Positions 9,698 to 22,905 of a stretch of DNA of 64,000 nucleotides are shown here, piece after piece. The stretch comes from Orbilia blumenaviensis (Eukaryota; Ascomycota; Orbiliomycetes; Orbiliales; Orbiliaceae): positions 806,001 to 870,000 of the forward strand of contig JAVHNS010000003.1 of the NCBI GenBank assembly GCA_036872755.1, in the 5' to 3' direction. How positions within the stretch are numbered: the stretch's first letter is position 1; every line of letters begins with the position of its first letter. Made by a program: the position numbers and the translations under genes. The notes beneath the pieces are model-generated. The model was given only the letters and a program-made list of their open reading frames with translations, was not told the origin of the DNA and searched no databases.

Positions 9698-12421
9698 ATG
9701 ATGGCACAGGCGTACCCTCATCCGGTGCAGCTGGGTGCCGTACCCCAACACGCGGTTCAACCGCAAATGCACGCTGGTCCTCCGGGACAGCCTAATGCCG
9801 TTGCCATGCAACATCTAAATCCACATCAGGGCCTTGCTCCAGGCATGGCCCCTCAGTTATTACAAGGTCAACAATTCAATCCAAGTAAGCTAAATAATCC
9901 TCTCCATTTCCCCCTCCCGTTTTTCCCCACTCTTTTGCCCTGTCGTGCCCTTCCCTATCACATCACACTGTCGTTGCGAAAGGTCATGTAAAATTTGAAG
10001 CCACTTCCGATCCTCGCGGGAAACATCTTCATTCTCTCGTGGTCCAACAACGACAAAAAAAAATGGATGAACAAAACTCTACTTTTTAAAAAACTTCTCG
10101 GGTGCGCGAATTGGTTGAAAATTTACGGTGGCCCGCTAACGAAACGACTGCTTTCCCCTTGGTTAATTGACAGTGATGGGAAATATTAATATGCATCCAG
10201 GACTATTACATCAGTATCAGAGAAGAGCAGCAATGGGTAAGTACACTACTATATATAATTGTTTATTTTCGATAAAACTAGATGAGAAATACCTTGCTAA
10301 CTTGGTTGTATAGGACATCCGATTAATCCTGGGTTCCCGGGCGCTCCAGTTGGTACCGCTGGTATGCCAGCACATCTACAAGTAAGCATGGACCCCACGT
10401 TATATCATCGTATCGGTTTTCAGTACAGCCTGTTCACATTATCCCTCTTCCTTCTACCCATCATTTAGCATATGCAACAGCAACGAATGATATCACAACA
10501 GCAGCAGCAGCAAATGATGCACCAGGCCGTACAGCAAAATGCAGCCCTAAATATACAGCAGCAGCAACATCACCAGCAGCAGGCCCAGGCCCAGATGCAA
10601 CAGCTGCAGGCTGCGCAGATTCAACAAGCCGCACAGTTACAGGCCGCTCACCTCCAACAAGCACAACACCACCAGCAGCAACAGGCACAGGCGGCACAAG
10701 CACAGGCTCAGGCTCAGGCACAAGCACAGGCGGCCCAGGCAGCGCAGGCTCAAGCGCAAGCCCAGGTACAACAGCAGCAGCACCAGCAGCAGCAACAACA
10801 GCAGCAACAGCAACAACAACAGCAACAACAACCGAACGCTCAGCAACCCACCCCACAGCAGTCAATGCAGAACCTTCAGGCACAGCAGCAGGCACAAGCA
10901 CAGCAGGCAGCTGCCCAACAGCAGCAGCAGCAGAATCAGCAGAACCAGCAGCAACAACCGACACCTCAGCAGACTCCCCAGCCGAACCAAGCTACTCCTC
11001 AAACCCAGGCTGCCCCGAATCCTCAGCAGCAACATCAGCAGCAACAGATGGCGCTCGCCGCTGCCGCCCAGCATGCCCAGCAGCAGGCGTTAATGCGGCC
11101 TCAACAGTACGTTGCTGCACAATATGGACCAATCGCGAACCTACTAACATACCCTCCCAGGAAACTTGGCAATGGTGTTCTAAAACTTCTGCAGTTCTGC
11201 GAGCACTTGAGCTCATCGGAAGGCAACAAACGGGATCTAAACCATTGGCGAAAGTTTGTCAACGAATTTTACTCTCATTCCGGTGTCATGCGACACAACC
11301 TGTGGCGATCCAAGACCAGAGAAACAAAACGATTTGAGATAACGACGCCAGTACTTGCACGGTACTATTACTCGTTATACGAATATGGTATCAAAAATAT
11401 CCAGCTGGTAATGGAAAACGCACGGGAAAGAGAGATGAGCGGGCAGACTGTAGTCGAGAGCCAGAAGACGAGCTTCGTTTACTGGTTTGAGAATGGAACT
11501 CAGGTCGTTGCACACGGTACACTCCGGGCCCAGTTGAACGTGGCATCACAGATCGACTGTCTGGAATTCGATACCGCCGAGCACACCGAATACATCCCAC
11601 GATTCATCTTCACAAACACCATCCGATCCTTAACGAGCTCGCCCGACCAGAAGGCTTCGCCGAGGGTAAATGCTAAGGGACTAGGGAAACGACAGATCCA
11701 ACAGCCACCTCCGCCACCCCCGGTTATGATACCGGAAAGTCCGATTGGTGAATGGGGTGTTCCTGATCAGGTCTTCAAGCTCTTGGAGGTAAGATCAGAT
11801 ATTCTCCCGCCGTTTGAGAATTCATGTACTAACAAAAAGCTATAGCTGGGAGAAACACTGTCGAGTATGCGAGACCTGTTTGTTTTCTCGCAGCAAAACC
11901 CGAATTTAGAGCCCAAGCAGGTCTTGCAGGCATATGTCCACCAATTTCAAAATCAACAAATCGCCCACCAGCAGAACCTGGCTCAGGCTCAGGCTCAGCA
12001 GGCCCAGGCTCAAGCCCAGGCCCATATGCAGCAACAGCAGCAGCTGTTAGCAATGGGCACACCGCATATGCAACATGCAGTTCCCCCAGGAATCCAGGGA
12101 TCGCCGGCGATGCCCAACTCGCCCCACCTATCTCAGAACGGCATCCCCGGAGCCACACCATCTCCGGCACAAGCTCATCTGCAAGCCCCCGGCATGGCAT
12201 CCCAACACTCCCAGCAACACCATGGAGCTAATGGCGCTAATGGCGCGACACCGGTTAACCCGAACACAAGCCCAAACGTCACGGGCAAGCGCAGGCGAGC
12301 CAGCACGGCCGGCGTTAAGACCGAGGCTCAAGACGATGGCGAACCTGTGCCTGCACCCGCGAAGGTTAAGGCGAGTCCGAGGACCGGTAACGCGAACAAG
12401 CGACAGAAGCAGACATCGTGA
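9698..12421 (+). CDS. ptaB: LIM-binding-domain transcriptional cofactor, PtaB/Mfg1-like
   Basis: Five exons (9698-9884, 10174-10236, 10314-10381, 10469-11788, 11846-12421) give 737 residues. The N-terminal third is Gln/Ala-rich, with poly-Q tracts between about residues 107 and 300. A LIM-binding/Ldb1-type domain follows at about 324-493: YGPIANLLTYPPRKLG, LLQFCEHLSSSEG, LNHWRKFVNEFYS, ETKRFEITTPVLARYY and EYIPRFIFTNTIRS. A second Gln/Ala-rich segment and basic C-terminal motifs (GKRRRAS, NKRQKQTS) look like nuclear localisation signals. This is the family of Aspergillus PtaB, Candida/Saccharomyces Mfg1 and S. pombe Adn-type cofactors, which act with the LisH protein SomA/Flo8 to control adhesion, biofilm and conidiation. 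The start is the second of no competing in-frame ATGs and follows an extended CT-rich leader. Confidence 0.92.
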
Positions 12422-14300
12422 TGCTGAGTTGTTTTGGTCGCTCTATTCTCTTTGCTTGACGACGCTTTTGCTCCTTGCTTGCTGCAGTCTGATGCGATAC
12501 GATATACCCCGGTCTGCGAATACCCGTCGACGTTCTCTTTATTTTTCACGAACGAGACTCTGTGTTTTTTCCAAGCAGCTGTAGATGACGTTTCTGATAA
12601 TGAGTACACGCATTTATATATTCCTTTCGAATTTCTTTCTCCTCTCCACATACATCTTCCGCCACCTCCATCGCCAAACTCACATACGGCACACACATCC
12701 GCACATCCACCATCGATCTTCGGCGAATCAAACACGTCGCCTTGTCTCACTTCTCCAGTCGTTGTTCTCGCCCTCCCGGTTTTACTGTTCTGGCCGCGTA
12801 GCATCATGCATAGTGTTTTTGGGTATTGCTTTCCACTTTTTGTCCTTCTCGTTTATCAACATACGTTTCCCGGCTTCAACGGAATAATTTAATACTTTCC
12901 CTCTTCTTTCTTAAATTATATTGTTCCCCCCTCATATACCTCGGTTTCTTGGGCTTTTCCTTTTACTGTATTCAGGGTTATCGGATGGGTCCTTTTTCTA
13001 CTTCTTCGTTCTATATCTCTCTTTTTCTTCTTCTCTTTATCACCTGTGTATAGAGAACCTCGCTCAAAAAACAAAGGAAATATTTTATCACTTCCTCAAC
13101 CATCATCATGCCCCCGCCACACCACAATGATTTTTGTCTACATCGGTTTCTTTTCGGGATCGCGAACCAAAACAAAAACGGCTGGACTCCTTTTTATTTT
13201 TATCTTTATTGTCACCTTTTTTATACCTTTGCTTATATATCGGATTCCGGGGTTGTTCTTCTTTTGATTCTTGTCATTTTTCACACCAAAAAATTATCGA
13301 AGGGATTTCACTTTTTTTTTTTTTTTTGACACCAAAAATTTATCGAGCACTTAATGGGTTTTACAGCTTCCTCCTCCTTTCTACATTTGATACTGTTCCA
13401 AGTTTTGACATTTATATTCATTCTGTTTTTACTCTCAAGATGTTGCGTCCCCCCCCCTCTGCCATCATCCCCATCCCCATTCACATCCCCTCAAACAATC
13501 CTCTACTCTTCTCCTTTTCCTATTTTTAATCTTATTTTTCTTCGTTTTATTCGTGGATAAGCGGGCGTTGAAACTTGCCATTTTTTTTTATCTTGTTATT
13601 AGTTACAACTACGACTATTACTATATCAAGTATTTAGTTTGGTGACAGTGTTCCCCTTCCCCCTCTCGCATTTCATTTTTACTATAAAGCCGTGTGTCTT
13701 TCTGGTTTTTGGATTTTTTTATATATATCGTTTGCTTGTGTAGTCTTAAACCGTGTTTATTTTTTTGGGCTTTTTGTCTTTTTTTTTTTCTCTCTCGGTA
13801 TACTTTTTTTCATGGAATTGAAGTGAATTTTGATCTCCTGGCCTCTCTTTTCTCTGTGGTGTATATAAATAGTATACGCCTATAAGATAAAGGTATTTCA
13901 TTCGGAACACGGCTTTTTTTGGGGGGGGTATACCGGGGAGTTAGCTAGATTTGTGGGGTACATATACTGGAGCTAGTTATAGGTTGTATATTCGGAGCCG
14001 CATTATTTGGAGTCGGATAGTTTGTATGGAAGGGGGGGGTGTGGTGGGGTTGTATGCATTAACCAACCGCGTAGCCAATCTGTATCCTCCCCTCCCCCTA
14101 GCAAAAAGCTTCGTGTCAAGCTGTTATTGCATGTATTATATATACATAAAAAAAAAAGGAAGTTCATGTCGTACAGACCTCCTCCTCCTTCTCCTCCTTC
14201 TCCTCCAATCCACCATTCATCCCCCAATCCAATCCAATCCAATCCGTCCAAATCCCCCACCCAAATCCAATCCAATCCACTATCAAGATCTCTCACAAAA
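12422..14300. other. Convergent intergenic region, T-rich 3' flanks of ptaB and ureG
   Basis: About 1.9 kb without a recognisable gene. The first 1.4 kb is extremely T/C-rich on the plus strand, as expected for a long ptaB 3' UTR. From 14160 to 14290 there are CTCCTT and CCAAT/AATCC pentamer repeats just beyond the ureG stop. Short frames here are hydrophobic translations of poly-T and were not accepted. Confidence 0.6.
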
Positions 14301-15672
14301 TCACAAAGGCGAACTAGCCCCGCTGCTCCTCCAAGCGCTCAATATCAACCCGACGATATCGTCAACTCCAACATTATGCTTCACCTGCGCGAATATGGTC
14401 GGTCCGCCTTCTCTGATCTTCTTCGCGTCCCGGTCCATCACTTCCAGCGAGGCGCCGATGTAGGGTGCTAGGTCTGTTTTATTGATCACCAGGAGGTCGG
14501 ATTGGGTTATTCCCGGACCGCCCTTTCGGGGGATTTTATCGCCGCCGGAGACATCGATCTTTTTTTGTTTTTTAATATTATATCTTGTTAGCAGGTGTGC
14601 TTTTCTCCTTCTTCTTCTCTTTCCTTCTTCCTCTTCTTTTTTTTTTTTTTGTTTTTTTTGTTTTTTTGAAAAGGGCTATGGGGAAAAAGGAAGGAAGAGC
14701 CATACATACCACATAAATAATAAAATCCGCCAACTCCCTACTATAATTCGCCGCCAAATTATCCCCACCACTCTCAATAAGCAACAGCTGCGTATTAAAC
14801 TCTCGATGCAGATCTTCCAACGCGGCGAGGTTCTGCGATATGTCCTCCCTAACAGCGGCGTGAGGACACCCACCGGTTTCGATCGCACGGATACGTTCCG
14901 CGGGTAAGGCGTTGTTACGGACGAGGAACTCTTGGTCCTCACGGGTGAAGATGTCGTTTGTGACGGCGGCGATGTTGTAGTTGTCGCGGAGGTGGAGGCA
15001 GAGGGAGAGCATTAAAGCGGTTTTGCCGGAGCCGACTGGGCTGGTGGGGTTTTCGTTAAAGAAGGGAAGGGGGTTAGCTGGGTGGTTTAGCTGGTTTTAG
15101 GCGGTGAAGAGGATGGCCGATTGGATGGAGGGTAGACATTGTAGGGGAGTGGTATCGTATGATCATGGCTTTTTTGGGGGTTCTTGCGGGTTCAAGGGAA
15201 ACGATGATTGTGAATTGGGGGATTAGGTGGGTTGGTTGAAGTTATGAAGGTTGTTCGCATCTAGATCTCGGTGATCGTGCGATACAACCCTCATTCTCTT
15301 CCCCTCCAATTCCCATTACGTCATAATAATAAACAGCTGAACAGCTTCACTCGTAAAAAAAAAAGTAAAAGCTAGAAAAATAAAATATGAAAAAGATCAA
15401 AAAGCAAAGGCAAAGGCAAAGAATCAATTGTAGCTAAAGAGAGGGAAAACAAAAAAAAAAAAAAAAAAAGAGGAAGAAAAAACTTACCCGCCAATCCCCA
15501 CCGTAAAAGCTCTCTCCTTGAAGTTCCTACCCTCAACAATCGGCAGCTCGCGTGCAAGGTATGAACCCGGCCCATCGAGGATCTCGTGAGAATGTCCGTG
15601 TTCTTGGGCGTTAAACCCACTTGCTTCATGGGAGTGGGAATGACCGCCGTCGTGGGAGTGTGTGTGGGACAT
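14301..15672 (-). CDS. ureG: Urease accessory GTPase UreG
   Basis: Three exons (15672-15488, 15040-14710, 14558-14301) encode 257 residues. UreG is a SIMIBI GTPase that, with UreD/UreF, drives GTP-dependent nickel insertion into urease in the cytosol. Visible features: a His-rich N-terminus ([16 protein letters not shown], then EHGHSHE) as in plant and fungal UreG; P-loop [12 protein letters not shown] created across the first splice junction; [13 protein letters not shown]; the nickel-binding Cys-Pro-His in [26 protein letters not shown]; and the guanine-specificity motif NKTDLA. Intron 1 is long (447 nt, with a poly-T/A tract). The gene converges on ptaB. No urease structural gene is in the window. 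Confidence 0.96.
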
Positions 15673-17593
15673 CCTTCCTTCCTTTCTTCTTCCTATTCCT
15701 TTTTTTAAAGCTTCTTATAGCGATTCTATCGAGCACGTGGGTCGAAGGACGGATATTTATTCGAGGAGATTTTTTTCTTTTCTTTTCTAGAAGGGGCGCG
15801 CGTGCGGTGGGGGGGAAATGATAGATCGATTGATGGATGCTAGGGGGGGGGGTTAAGCTTGTTAGGTAAGATTTATAGACGGTTGTCGAATGAGGAGAGG
15901 GGAAGAGTGGCATTTTATACACTAATCGCATTGGCGGGGTTTCTCATAAACTAGCTCGCATTTACATGTAATGTACCGTATGTAATGTACGTTCAATTAA
16001 AGTAGGTGCTTATTTATTACGGGCCGACCTTAAAATAAACACAAACTTCTTTTCCCCCCCACCATTATCTTCCTTTTTCGCTGTTATCTTTTTTTTGCTA
16101 TCCAAGATAGCAAGATCTGCGCACGGCATCGCGTCGGATGGACGGAGGGGGGGAAAAGCATGGAACGGTTTGAAGCGGGGAATGGAATAGGCATGGTGGG
16201 ACCTCTGGGATGGTCAGGGATGGGGGCTTGTTCTTTTTTGGGACAACGTTGATGCATGGATTAGATTTCGATGCGATTTGAAGAGGAGGGGGTGGATGGT
16301 GTCTGTCTGTATGCATGTGGAAGTATATGTATATAATATAATACCCTGCATGAGAGTATGTATGTATATCGATGTCGAATGGGGAATGAGGCTTGAGGTC
16401 GTGTGCTTCGGGGAGATACATGTTGATACCTTCGTGACTTCTCTACGCTTGTTATAGTTATATAAGCTACGATTGGATGGAGATTTGATAGTATAATAGT
16501 AGGTAGCCTGGTGACAGGTTTTAAAAAAAAAGTTAATAGACGATTCGTTTTTTTTTTTTCATTTTGCCTCCCTCGCGGGATACCAAAATCACGAAAAGTG
16601 TCTATGTGTAAATTTCATATTTTCTATATGTATATTTCCTCTGTCGTCTAGATGTCTGAGAGAGAAGAAAAAGAAGAAAAGAAAGAAAAGAAAAATAAGT
16701 CTAGATCTAATTGGACAAGTAGGAGAAGGGATGCGGGAGGAAGAGAAGGGATGGGGGGTAAATCAGGGTGAAGAGTGATAGGGGAGAATATCTATAAGAG
16801 AAATATAAGGGGAAAGAAGAAGAAGAAAAAGTAGTTTATGATGAGGAGATCAGTCACATATCGTATCGTATGTATGTTAGTCTCTCATTGGTCTTTCTGT
16901 TCGTTCAGTCGAGCAATGAAGCACCCTGTAGAACCAAGAAGTACAGCAGCGGAGTAATAGCCACCGATAAAAAAGAAAGAAAAAAAGAAAATATAGATAT
17001 AAAAGAAAAAAGGAGTAAAAAAAGTAATGGAAAGAAGATAGAAAGACAGGAAAAAAGACAGCCAGCATACAGCAGCGGAACTCCTCGTGAAAATGGCGAC
17101 TGCAGGCAAGGTACAGGAACGGGAATATTATATTCAATGGATCGATTGTATTGACTGATTGATTGACCAATTGGGGTAATTCGAGAAGGGGTAGTAGAAG
17201 GGGGACGGAAAGAGGTTGCCAATGGAGTATCTTCTTTTTTGTAGAAAGTGCAAAGCAAAAATAAACGCCTGTAGTACCGTTGTTCCCGAACAAAACTCGA
17301 AGAAAAAGCAAAAGACCCTTTCGTTATTTGGAGATTATACTAGTAAGGCGCGCAGATGGAAAAAAAGAGAAATACTGCAGAGGAGAATTGAACCGATGGT
17401 ATACGTGTGAAGTAAACGGGAACAAGGGAGGAATGCAAAACTCCTGTAGACAGAGAGCAAGCGCACCAGCATCTTTTTTCGTCAATTGAAATGGGTTCAC
17501 AGGCGCTCCTTGAATGGCATTTCCTGATTTGATGACCCTATCTCTCAGCCTTGACTACTCATGTAGCTGCCTTGTCCAGAATCCCTTCAAAGT
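15673..17593. other. Intergenic region upstream of ureG
   Basis: 1.9 kb between the ureG start and the Nudix stop. It has AG-rich (16650-17050) and AT-rich stretches. Nothing with family similarity was seen on either strand; the longest open frames are composed of simple sequence. It should contain the ureG promoter and the 3' UTR of the Nudix gene. Confidence 0.5.
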
Positions 17594-18373
17594 CTACCTT
17601 TTGATACCCGAGCGCTCCAGCGCATCCAGCATCTCAGACCTGCTCCCGAACTTTTCAGCAGCCTCCTTATAGGCCACCCACTTTCGTTTTCTCTTCTTCA
17701 TCTCTGGCCATTCAGTCAATTCCTCCTCGACCTTCATCTCGTAGAAAATGTAGATGGCCTTTGCTGTCGTCCTGTTATCCCGGATCTGGCCCAGGGCCTT
17801 TGTGACCTTCCCGGTGATACCGGCCTCCTCCCAAGCCTCCCTTTGAGCTGCGATTTCGGCGCTTTCTTCGTCCGTTTCCCAGCCGCCCTTCGGGAGGACC
17901 CAGCAGTTCGGTTTTCGAGTCGATTCGACGATTAGGACTTTGGTTTTGTCGCTGTTAAGGGGGACGATTCCGGCAACAAGACGGGAGCCGTCAGGTCCAT
18001 AGCCTATATGTGTGGTTTTTTCCCCAGGTTAGCTTGGAACTCTCTTGGTATTTTAGGTTTTTCTCTCTCTCTTTCTTTTGTGCTCGCTTCGACAAAAAGG
18101 CTGATATCTCGTCGAGCTCAACGGCTAAGAAAGAAAAAGAAAAAGTCGCAGAACAAAAAAAGCCCAAACGACACAGCTTAGAAATGAAATCCTTGATGCA
18201 TACATCGGATTCCTTTGATCGCGATGAATCAAATCATATGTGATAAATCTTTTCAAGATAATTTTCAGGGGAGAATGAGAATTACGTTGTTTTGTCCTGC
18301 CAACACGTGCCTCCATTGGTCTGTTGTGGGTACTTGAGCTGGCCTGATAGGATGCCATCGAAGTTTGCGCCAT
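17594..18373 (-). CDS. Nudix hydrolase, Aps1/Ddp1-like diphosphoinositol polyphosphate phosphohydrolase
   Basis: Two exons (18373-18286 and 18003-17594) give 165 residues; the junction restores KQRYGPDGSRLVAGIVPL. The Nudix box is complete: GGWETDEESAEIAAQREAWEEAGI (GX5EX7REUXEEXGU), with flanking WVLPKGGWE and a C-terminal EMKKRKRKWVAYKEAAEK segment. Proteins of this size and pattern are the S. pombe Aps1 / yeast Ddp1 / human DIPP group, which hydrolyse diphosphoinositol polyphosphates and diadenosine polyphosphates. The ATG at 18373 was taken because the residues just after it contain the conserved MEARVGRTKQR start of the family. The intron is 282 nt, long for this window. Confidence 0.9.
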
Positions 18374-20991
18374 TGCCAAATTTCCAGTTGATGTTTCGAG
18401 GATACTTTGGTGGAATGGTAGAATAAGGTGATTTAGGACCGGATCCTTTTCTTGCTTGTTTTACGAAGCTGATAGAGAAGGATTAAATTTTTTTTAGGAA
18501 TTTTTTTTTTTTTTTAGGCTTTGATCGAAGCAATTGGTGGGAGTTTTAGGATTCTTGAATTTTTTAGGGAGAGAGGGGAAAAAGGGACCTCGAGTTCCGG
18601 ATGGAGGGTTTTCGGTGAGGTTTTCCTTTTCGTGGAGCTAAAGCTTTAGGGGTTGCTTTTCGCTTTCGCTATGGTTTTTGGCGGTAGCAGTGGAGGGAGT
18701 AGTGATAATAGTGGTGGTGGTGGCAGTAGTGGAGCTGAGGTGAATCGAAATGCCAGGTTCAGTGTCGTCTGAACAGACAAGGCGACCGGTTCCAAGAGCA
18801 GCAAAAAGCGAGCAAAACCCGGTAAACGCCCGGAGAGATGGAAGAAGAGATTGATCAAGACGATGGGGAAGGGAAGAGAGACGGAATCAGAAGAGGCACA
18901 GACGACAATGAGACGATGTTGAGGAGGAAAAGTTTGTTGTGGGTCACGCAACAGGCCAGAACAGAGCAGAACCAGAACAAGCTCGGCCGCCAGAAAGGTT
19001 CCGAGGATTAGGAGGAGCTGAGCACGAGCACAAGAAAGAGGAGAAAAAGCTAAGAAAGAGGAAGAAGAGGAGAAGTAGTAGTATTATAGGAGGGGCTCCA
19101 GCTAGTCTCGACAAGAGCAGGAAGAGGAGGAGGAAGTCTTTCAGCGCGGTACGGATGGAAAAAAAAAAAGTCTAGGCTTCTTTTTTTTTTTTGTTCCTTC
19201 CAGGACCAGTCGGGTATTACTAACCACGTTCGAGAAGAACACCACGACAGAGAAGGGAAGCGAAGAGAAGTGAAGAGAATATAACGAGTGCGCTGGAGGT
19301 GCAAAGGAGAGTAGATGAACTACAAAGGTGGATTGTTCTTGAGGTTGGCCATGGCTGATGTTCTGCGGAGGGACAGAGAGGTGTATATAAAAAGGTCCCA
19401 GATGGACAAAGCCGAGCAAGACTGACAGAAGCTAAGATGATGGATGGTCTTTGGCGGCCACAAAAATAAATTTTTAAAAAATTGGGAACCCCGAAAAAAA
19501 AAATATTATTGTTAGTAACGAACGAACACACACGCGCGAGAACCCCGGTCGCCTTCTCCTCCACTGCCGTAAGGACCAGTAGACACAGTTGCGGGCAAGG
19601 GTAGCTTAAGCTAGCTCGGTCGTATCGACGAGGGCATGATGGATGGATGGTCGGGCTACGGGCTGGGGACAAAACGAGAGGACGACAAGACAACAATGCC
19701 CGATGGGAAATCAGAAATCATCGGAGGAGAAGCGAAGAAGAAAAACACCGACACCCGATTCGAGAGGAGCAGAAGGCTCGTCGTTAGTGTTTAAAAATCT
19801 TCAACGGTTTTTATTACCGGTGCTGCAAGTGCATTTGCCAATGCTCGAGCTGGCCCCCGGCCCACTTCTGCTTTCGCTCAGAGAGACCTGTTATGTATGT
19901 ATGTGTATATGCCCAAGCAAGTTTAAGTAGCAGCTAATGCTGGTCGGAATATGCATATGCAAGAGCTTTAATCGTCTGCTCCCAGGGTATATGCGGGGCG
20001 CTGATTTGCTCGTTTTTGCTATGGATCACCCATGTCCGAAGTCCCTCAATTGGCTTCCGCTCCCTCGGATCTTTGGCCACAAGCCAACCTGAGAGGCGGG
20101 TTCTCGCACGTTTTTTCGATCCTGGGTTTGATATGGTCCGTTCCATTAAGCTTATACCCACCTCTTCTGCAGTCGTCTACTATTTAAATTTGAATTTCAT
20201 TAGCTATCGTCCTCAAGTTTGCGGGTGGACGTCGATGCCCACCCCCACCGCGGATCCATAGACATTTGCATTGGGGTGCTTGTTTTTTTTTCTTCTTGTT
20301 CCATGCATGGAATCTCTGCTCATGTCTGGTCTGTTTCTGAAGTGCGGTGCAGTGCCTGTGAGGAGTAAAAGTACGTAAGTATGTAATAGCTCGCGTGCAG
20401 GTTTTTTTATGTGGGATGTTTCGTGCATATGCTGTGCTAGTCAGACCTATGATATCAATGCAATGGAAGGGGTAAGAAAGGGAAGAAAATTGAATGAAAT
20501 AGTCGACTCAGATTGAATTATTATTATTTGATTGCGTCTTGTTTGCGTGTGTGCAATGCAATGCAATGGCCACTGAGATCACGCTGCTGCCCCAGGCGGA
20601 TACAGAAGATGTCTCTATTCGATGCACCCGGGTACCCCATGGTCACTTTGCAAGTGGTTATCAATTTATTGAGACCTTAGTCTTCCTTTGACCGCTCGGA
20701 CCGGAACTAGCTGCTTCGATTCGACTCATTGTCTGTAGGTACATAGGTACTCCTTGTGTATACGTATATCGTGTATGTATATGTATGCAGATAAGGAGAT
20801 ATGCTCTTCTGAGGATGATGCTGAAGCACAGCTGCTGCTGCTGCTGCAAATCCTTTTCGAACATCGATGACAAACAGTAAGTTGCAGTTGCATTGGGGTT
20901 ATTGTTTCCCCACCGGCGCCGGCACACGATCGGTGCACTTATGCATGATATTGGGGGTTTTCTCACCCACGCCATTGACCATGATGATATT

Positions 20992-21023
20992 ATGTATTGT
21001 ATTGTATTGTATCGTATCGTATG
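20992..21023. repeat. Pentamer repeat (TATTG/TATCG)n
   Basis: Six consecutive TATTG or TATCG units in the intergenic region upstream of LYS2. Confidence 0.85.
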
Positions 21024-22092
21024 GTAATGTATGTCTGAAAAAAACAAAACCAAAAACCAAAAGGCTAAAACGACATCAACTAGTTAGTTAGGTTAGCTAG
21101 CTAGCCAGCCGGGTAAGTTTAATGTTTGAAGCTAGAGAACGCGAACGAGGGTGCCGGATTAGATCATAGTTAATACTTTAGGTAGAGCTAGCACGTTGCT
21201 ACAAAGAAAAAAGGACGAACCAACGGATGCAATGGAGGCGCTAGTTGATCGAGAGAGCCGGCGGGAAAGACAGAGGTAGAGAAGAGACAAATAGAGACTA
21301 AGTAATTGGAAGGATGGGTATGTAGGTAGTAAGTCGGCGAGGTTGGATTGGGAAAGTGGGGTTTTTTCTGTTAGTAGCAGTTTTATACCTTGTCGACTCG
21401 GGATCCCGTTCTGTCCGTGTCTGTCCTGCCCTGAGAGCTGCCCCGCTTCGGGCTACTCTCTCGTATCGATAGTACTTGCCATAAAGATCGGACCAAAAGA
21501 ATGTCCCAAGGATTTTCATTTCTCTTGTCCTACTTGTCTGGCGGCTGAATTTGGATTGGATTTGGACTAAGAAGTTAGACTGGATTTGCATTGGGCACCC
21601 ACGGATTGGGTCGAATCGGTTTATGTGGTCGTATGGGCAGAAACAAACACTTGATTAAGCTTGGCTACGGAGTATTTTTATATATTTAACATCTCTCTCG
21701 TCGGTACGTGACTACGGTACACGGCAACTGTACGGAGTGGTTGGGGTGCAGCAGAGCAGTGGCAGTGGTTTCGGTCGTCTGTTACCGTATACCTACCTAA
21801 TTTACTCCTTTCGGTCTTTAGATAGATAGATAATAGATATATGTCGCAGATATCGGGTATAAGCTGGGATCTCTTTCCTAAGCTCCGGGTTGTGCTCAGC
21901 GCAACCGAGGGGGGGCCGTAGACGGTCCGATGGTACAAATACGGACCAGCATACCAGCCATAGCTTGGATCTACCTAAAATGTATATAAGATTAGTCCAT
22001 GGAAGAATCACACCCCACTAGTACCCAGTACTTTGAGAACTCATTCCTCCCTTCCTTTCATTAGGTAGATACTGGTTTGAGCAGCCATATCG

Positions 22093-22098
22093 TGACTC
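22093..22098 (+). promoter_or_regulatory. TGACTC, partial Gcn4/CpcA-type element upstream of LYS2
   Basis: TGACTC in the context TCGTGACTCTTAA, about 390 bp before the LYS2 start. Six of seven bases of the TGASTCA general-control element match. Alone it is weak; it gains some weight from the perfect copy upstream of the homocitrate synthase gene. Confidence 0.35.
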
Positions 22099-22486
22099 TT
22101 AAAGTATAAAGTATAACGTATCGCATTGGCTTAATAATAAATGTTCCCGAGAGTGTTGTGGGACATCGGACGACAGTACAGTAGTCCTACCCAACGTTTA
22201 CCGATGCCGGCGCCAATTTTAGTGTTCCCATCCGACAAGGCATTGAATTAATTCATGACGCATAATTTAGTGTTATAGAACCTCCAATTGAATTCAAATC
22301 AAATCGCATGCCCATCTCTCCATCTCTCCCCTCTCTCCAATGTCCCATATCTGTCCCAATTGATCGATCGCAAATTAATTTTGCTTCTATCAATTGATAG
22401 ATTCACCAATTATCATTATCCTTAAACAGTCGAATAAAAAACGATATTAAGTAAAAGATCAAGTATCGGATATTAATATCGATTCG

Positions 22487-22873
22487 ATGGCGGCCGTTCT
22501 CTCCGAAAACATCGAGCCCCGCCTCGAGCGCTGGGCGGACCGCCTCAGGAACCTCACCACCGCCTCCCTCACATCTGTCGCCGACTACCCAAAACCTGCT
22601 GAATCCAGAGTCGTCGAAGCCGTTCACTCCATAACTCTCCCGGAAAGCTCTCGTTTCTCATTGCTTCAATTGGCAATCACGGATGGCTCGAATCATGCCT
22701 CGCCCTTCACCATTCTCTTGGCTGCGTTCGCCATTCTCGCATTCAGAATCACTGGCGATGAGGATATCAGCCTTGCTACCAGCGCGGAGACTAAGGAGCC
22801 CTATGTGCTTCGTCTGCCAATCACCGGACAGACCAGCTTCATCTCTGTCCTGGAAGCCGTCCAGAAGGTATTT

Positions 22874-22905
<32 letters not shown>

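Larger units (their letters stand above)
18374..22486. other. 4.1 kb divergent intergenic region between the Nudix gene and LYS2
   Basis: No gene was recognised. A 75-codon minus-strand frame at 20161-19934 is the most protein-like stretch (KRARTRLSGWLVAKDP...), but it lacks any family signal and has no clear splice partners. Simple repeats include a TATTG pentamer array near 21000. The last 400 bp hold the LYS2 promoter with a TGACTC element. Confidence 0.5.

Noticed and set aside
10461..10964. Long minus-strand frame rich in Val/Ala/Pro inside ptaB
   Set aside because: It is the antisense of the poly-Gln/Ala tract of ptaB; composition follows the CAG/GCC repeats.
17375..17400. tRNA B-box-like GGTTCAATTC on the minus strand
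   Set aside because: No T-stem pairing around the loop and no A box or acceptor stem at the right distance.
20213..20428. Pair of minus-strand frames at 19.9-20.4 kb as a possible small gene
   Set aside because: No start with splice-compatible phases, no family signal; kept only as a note in the intergenic entry.
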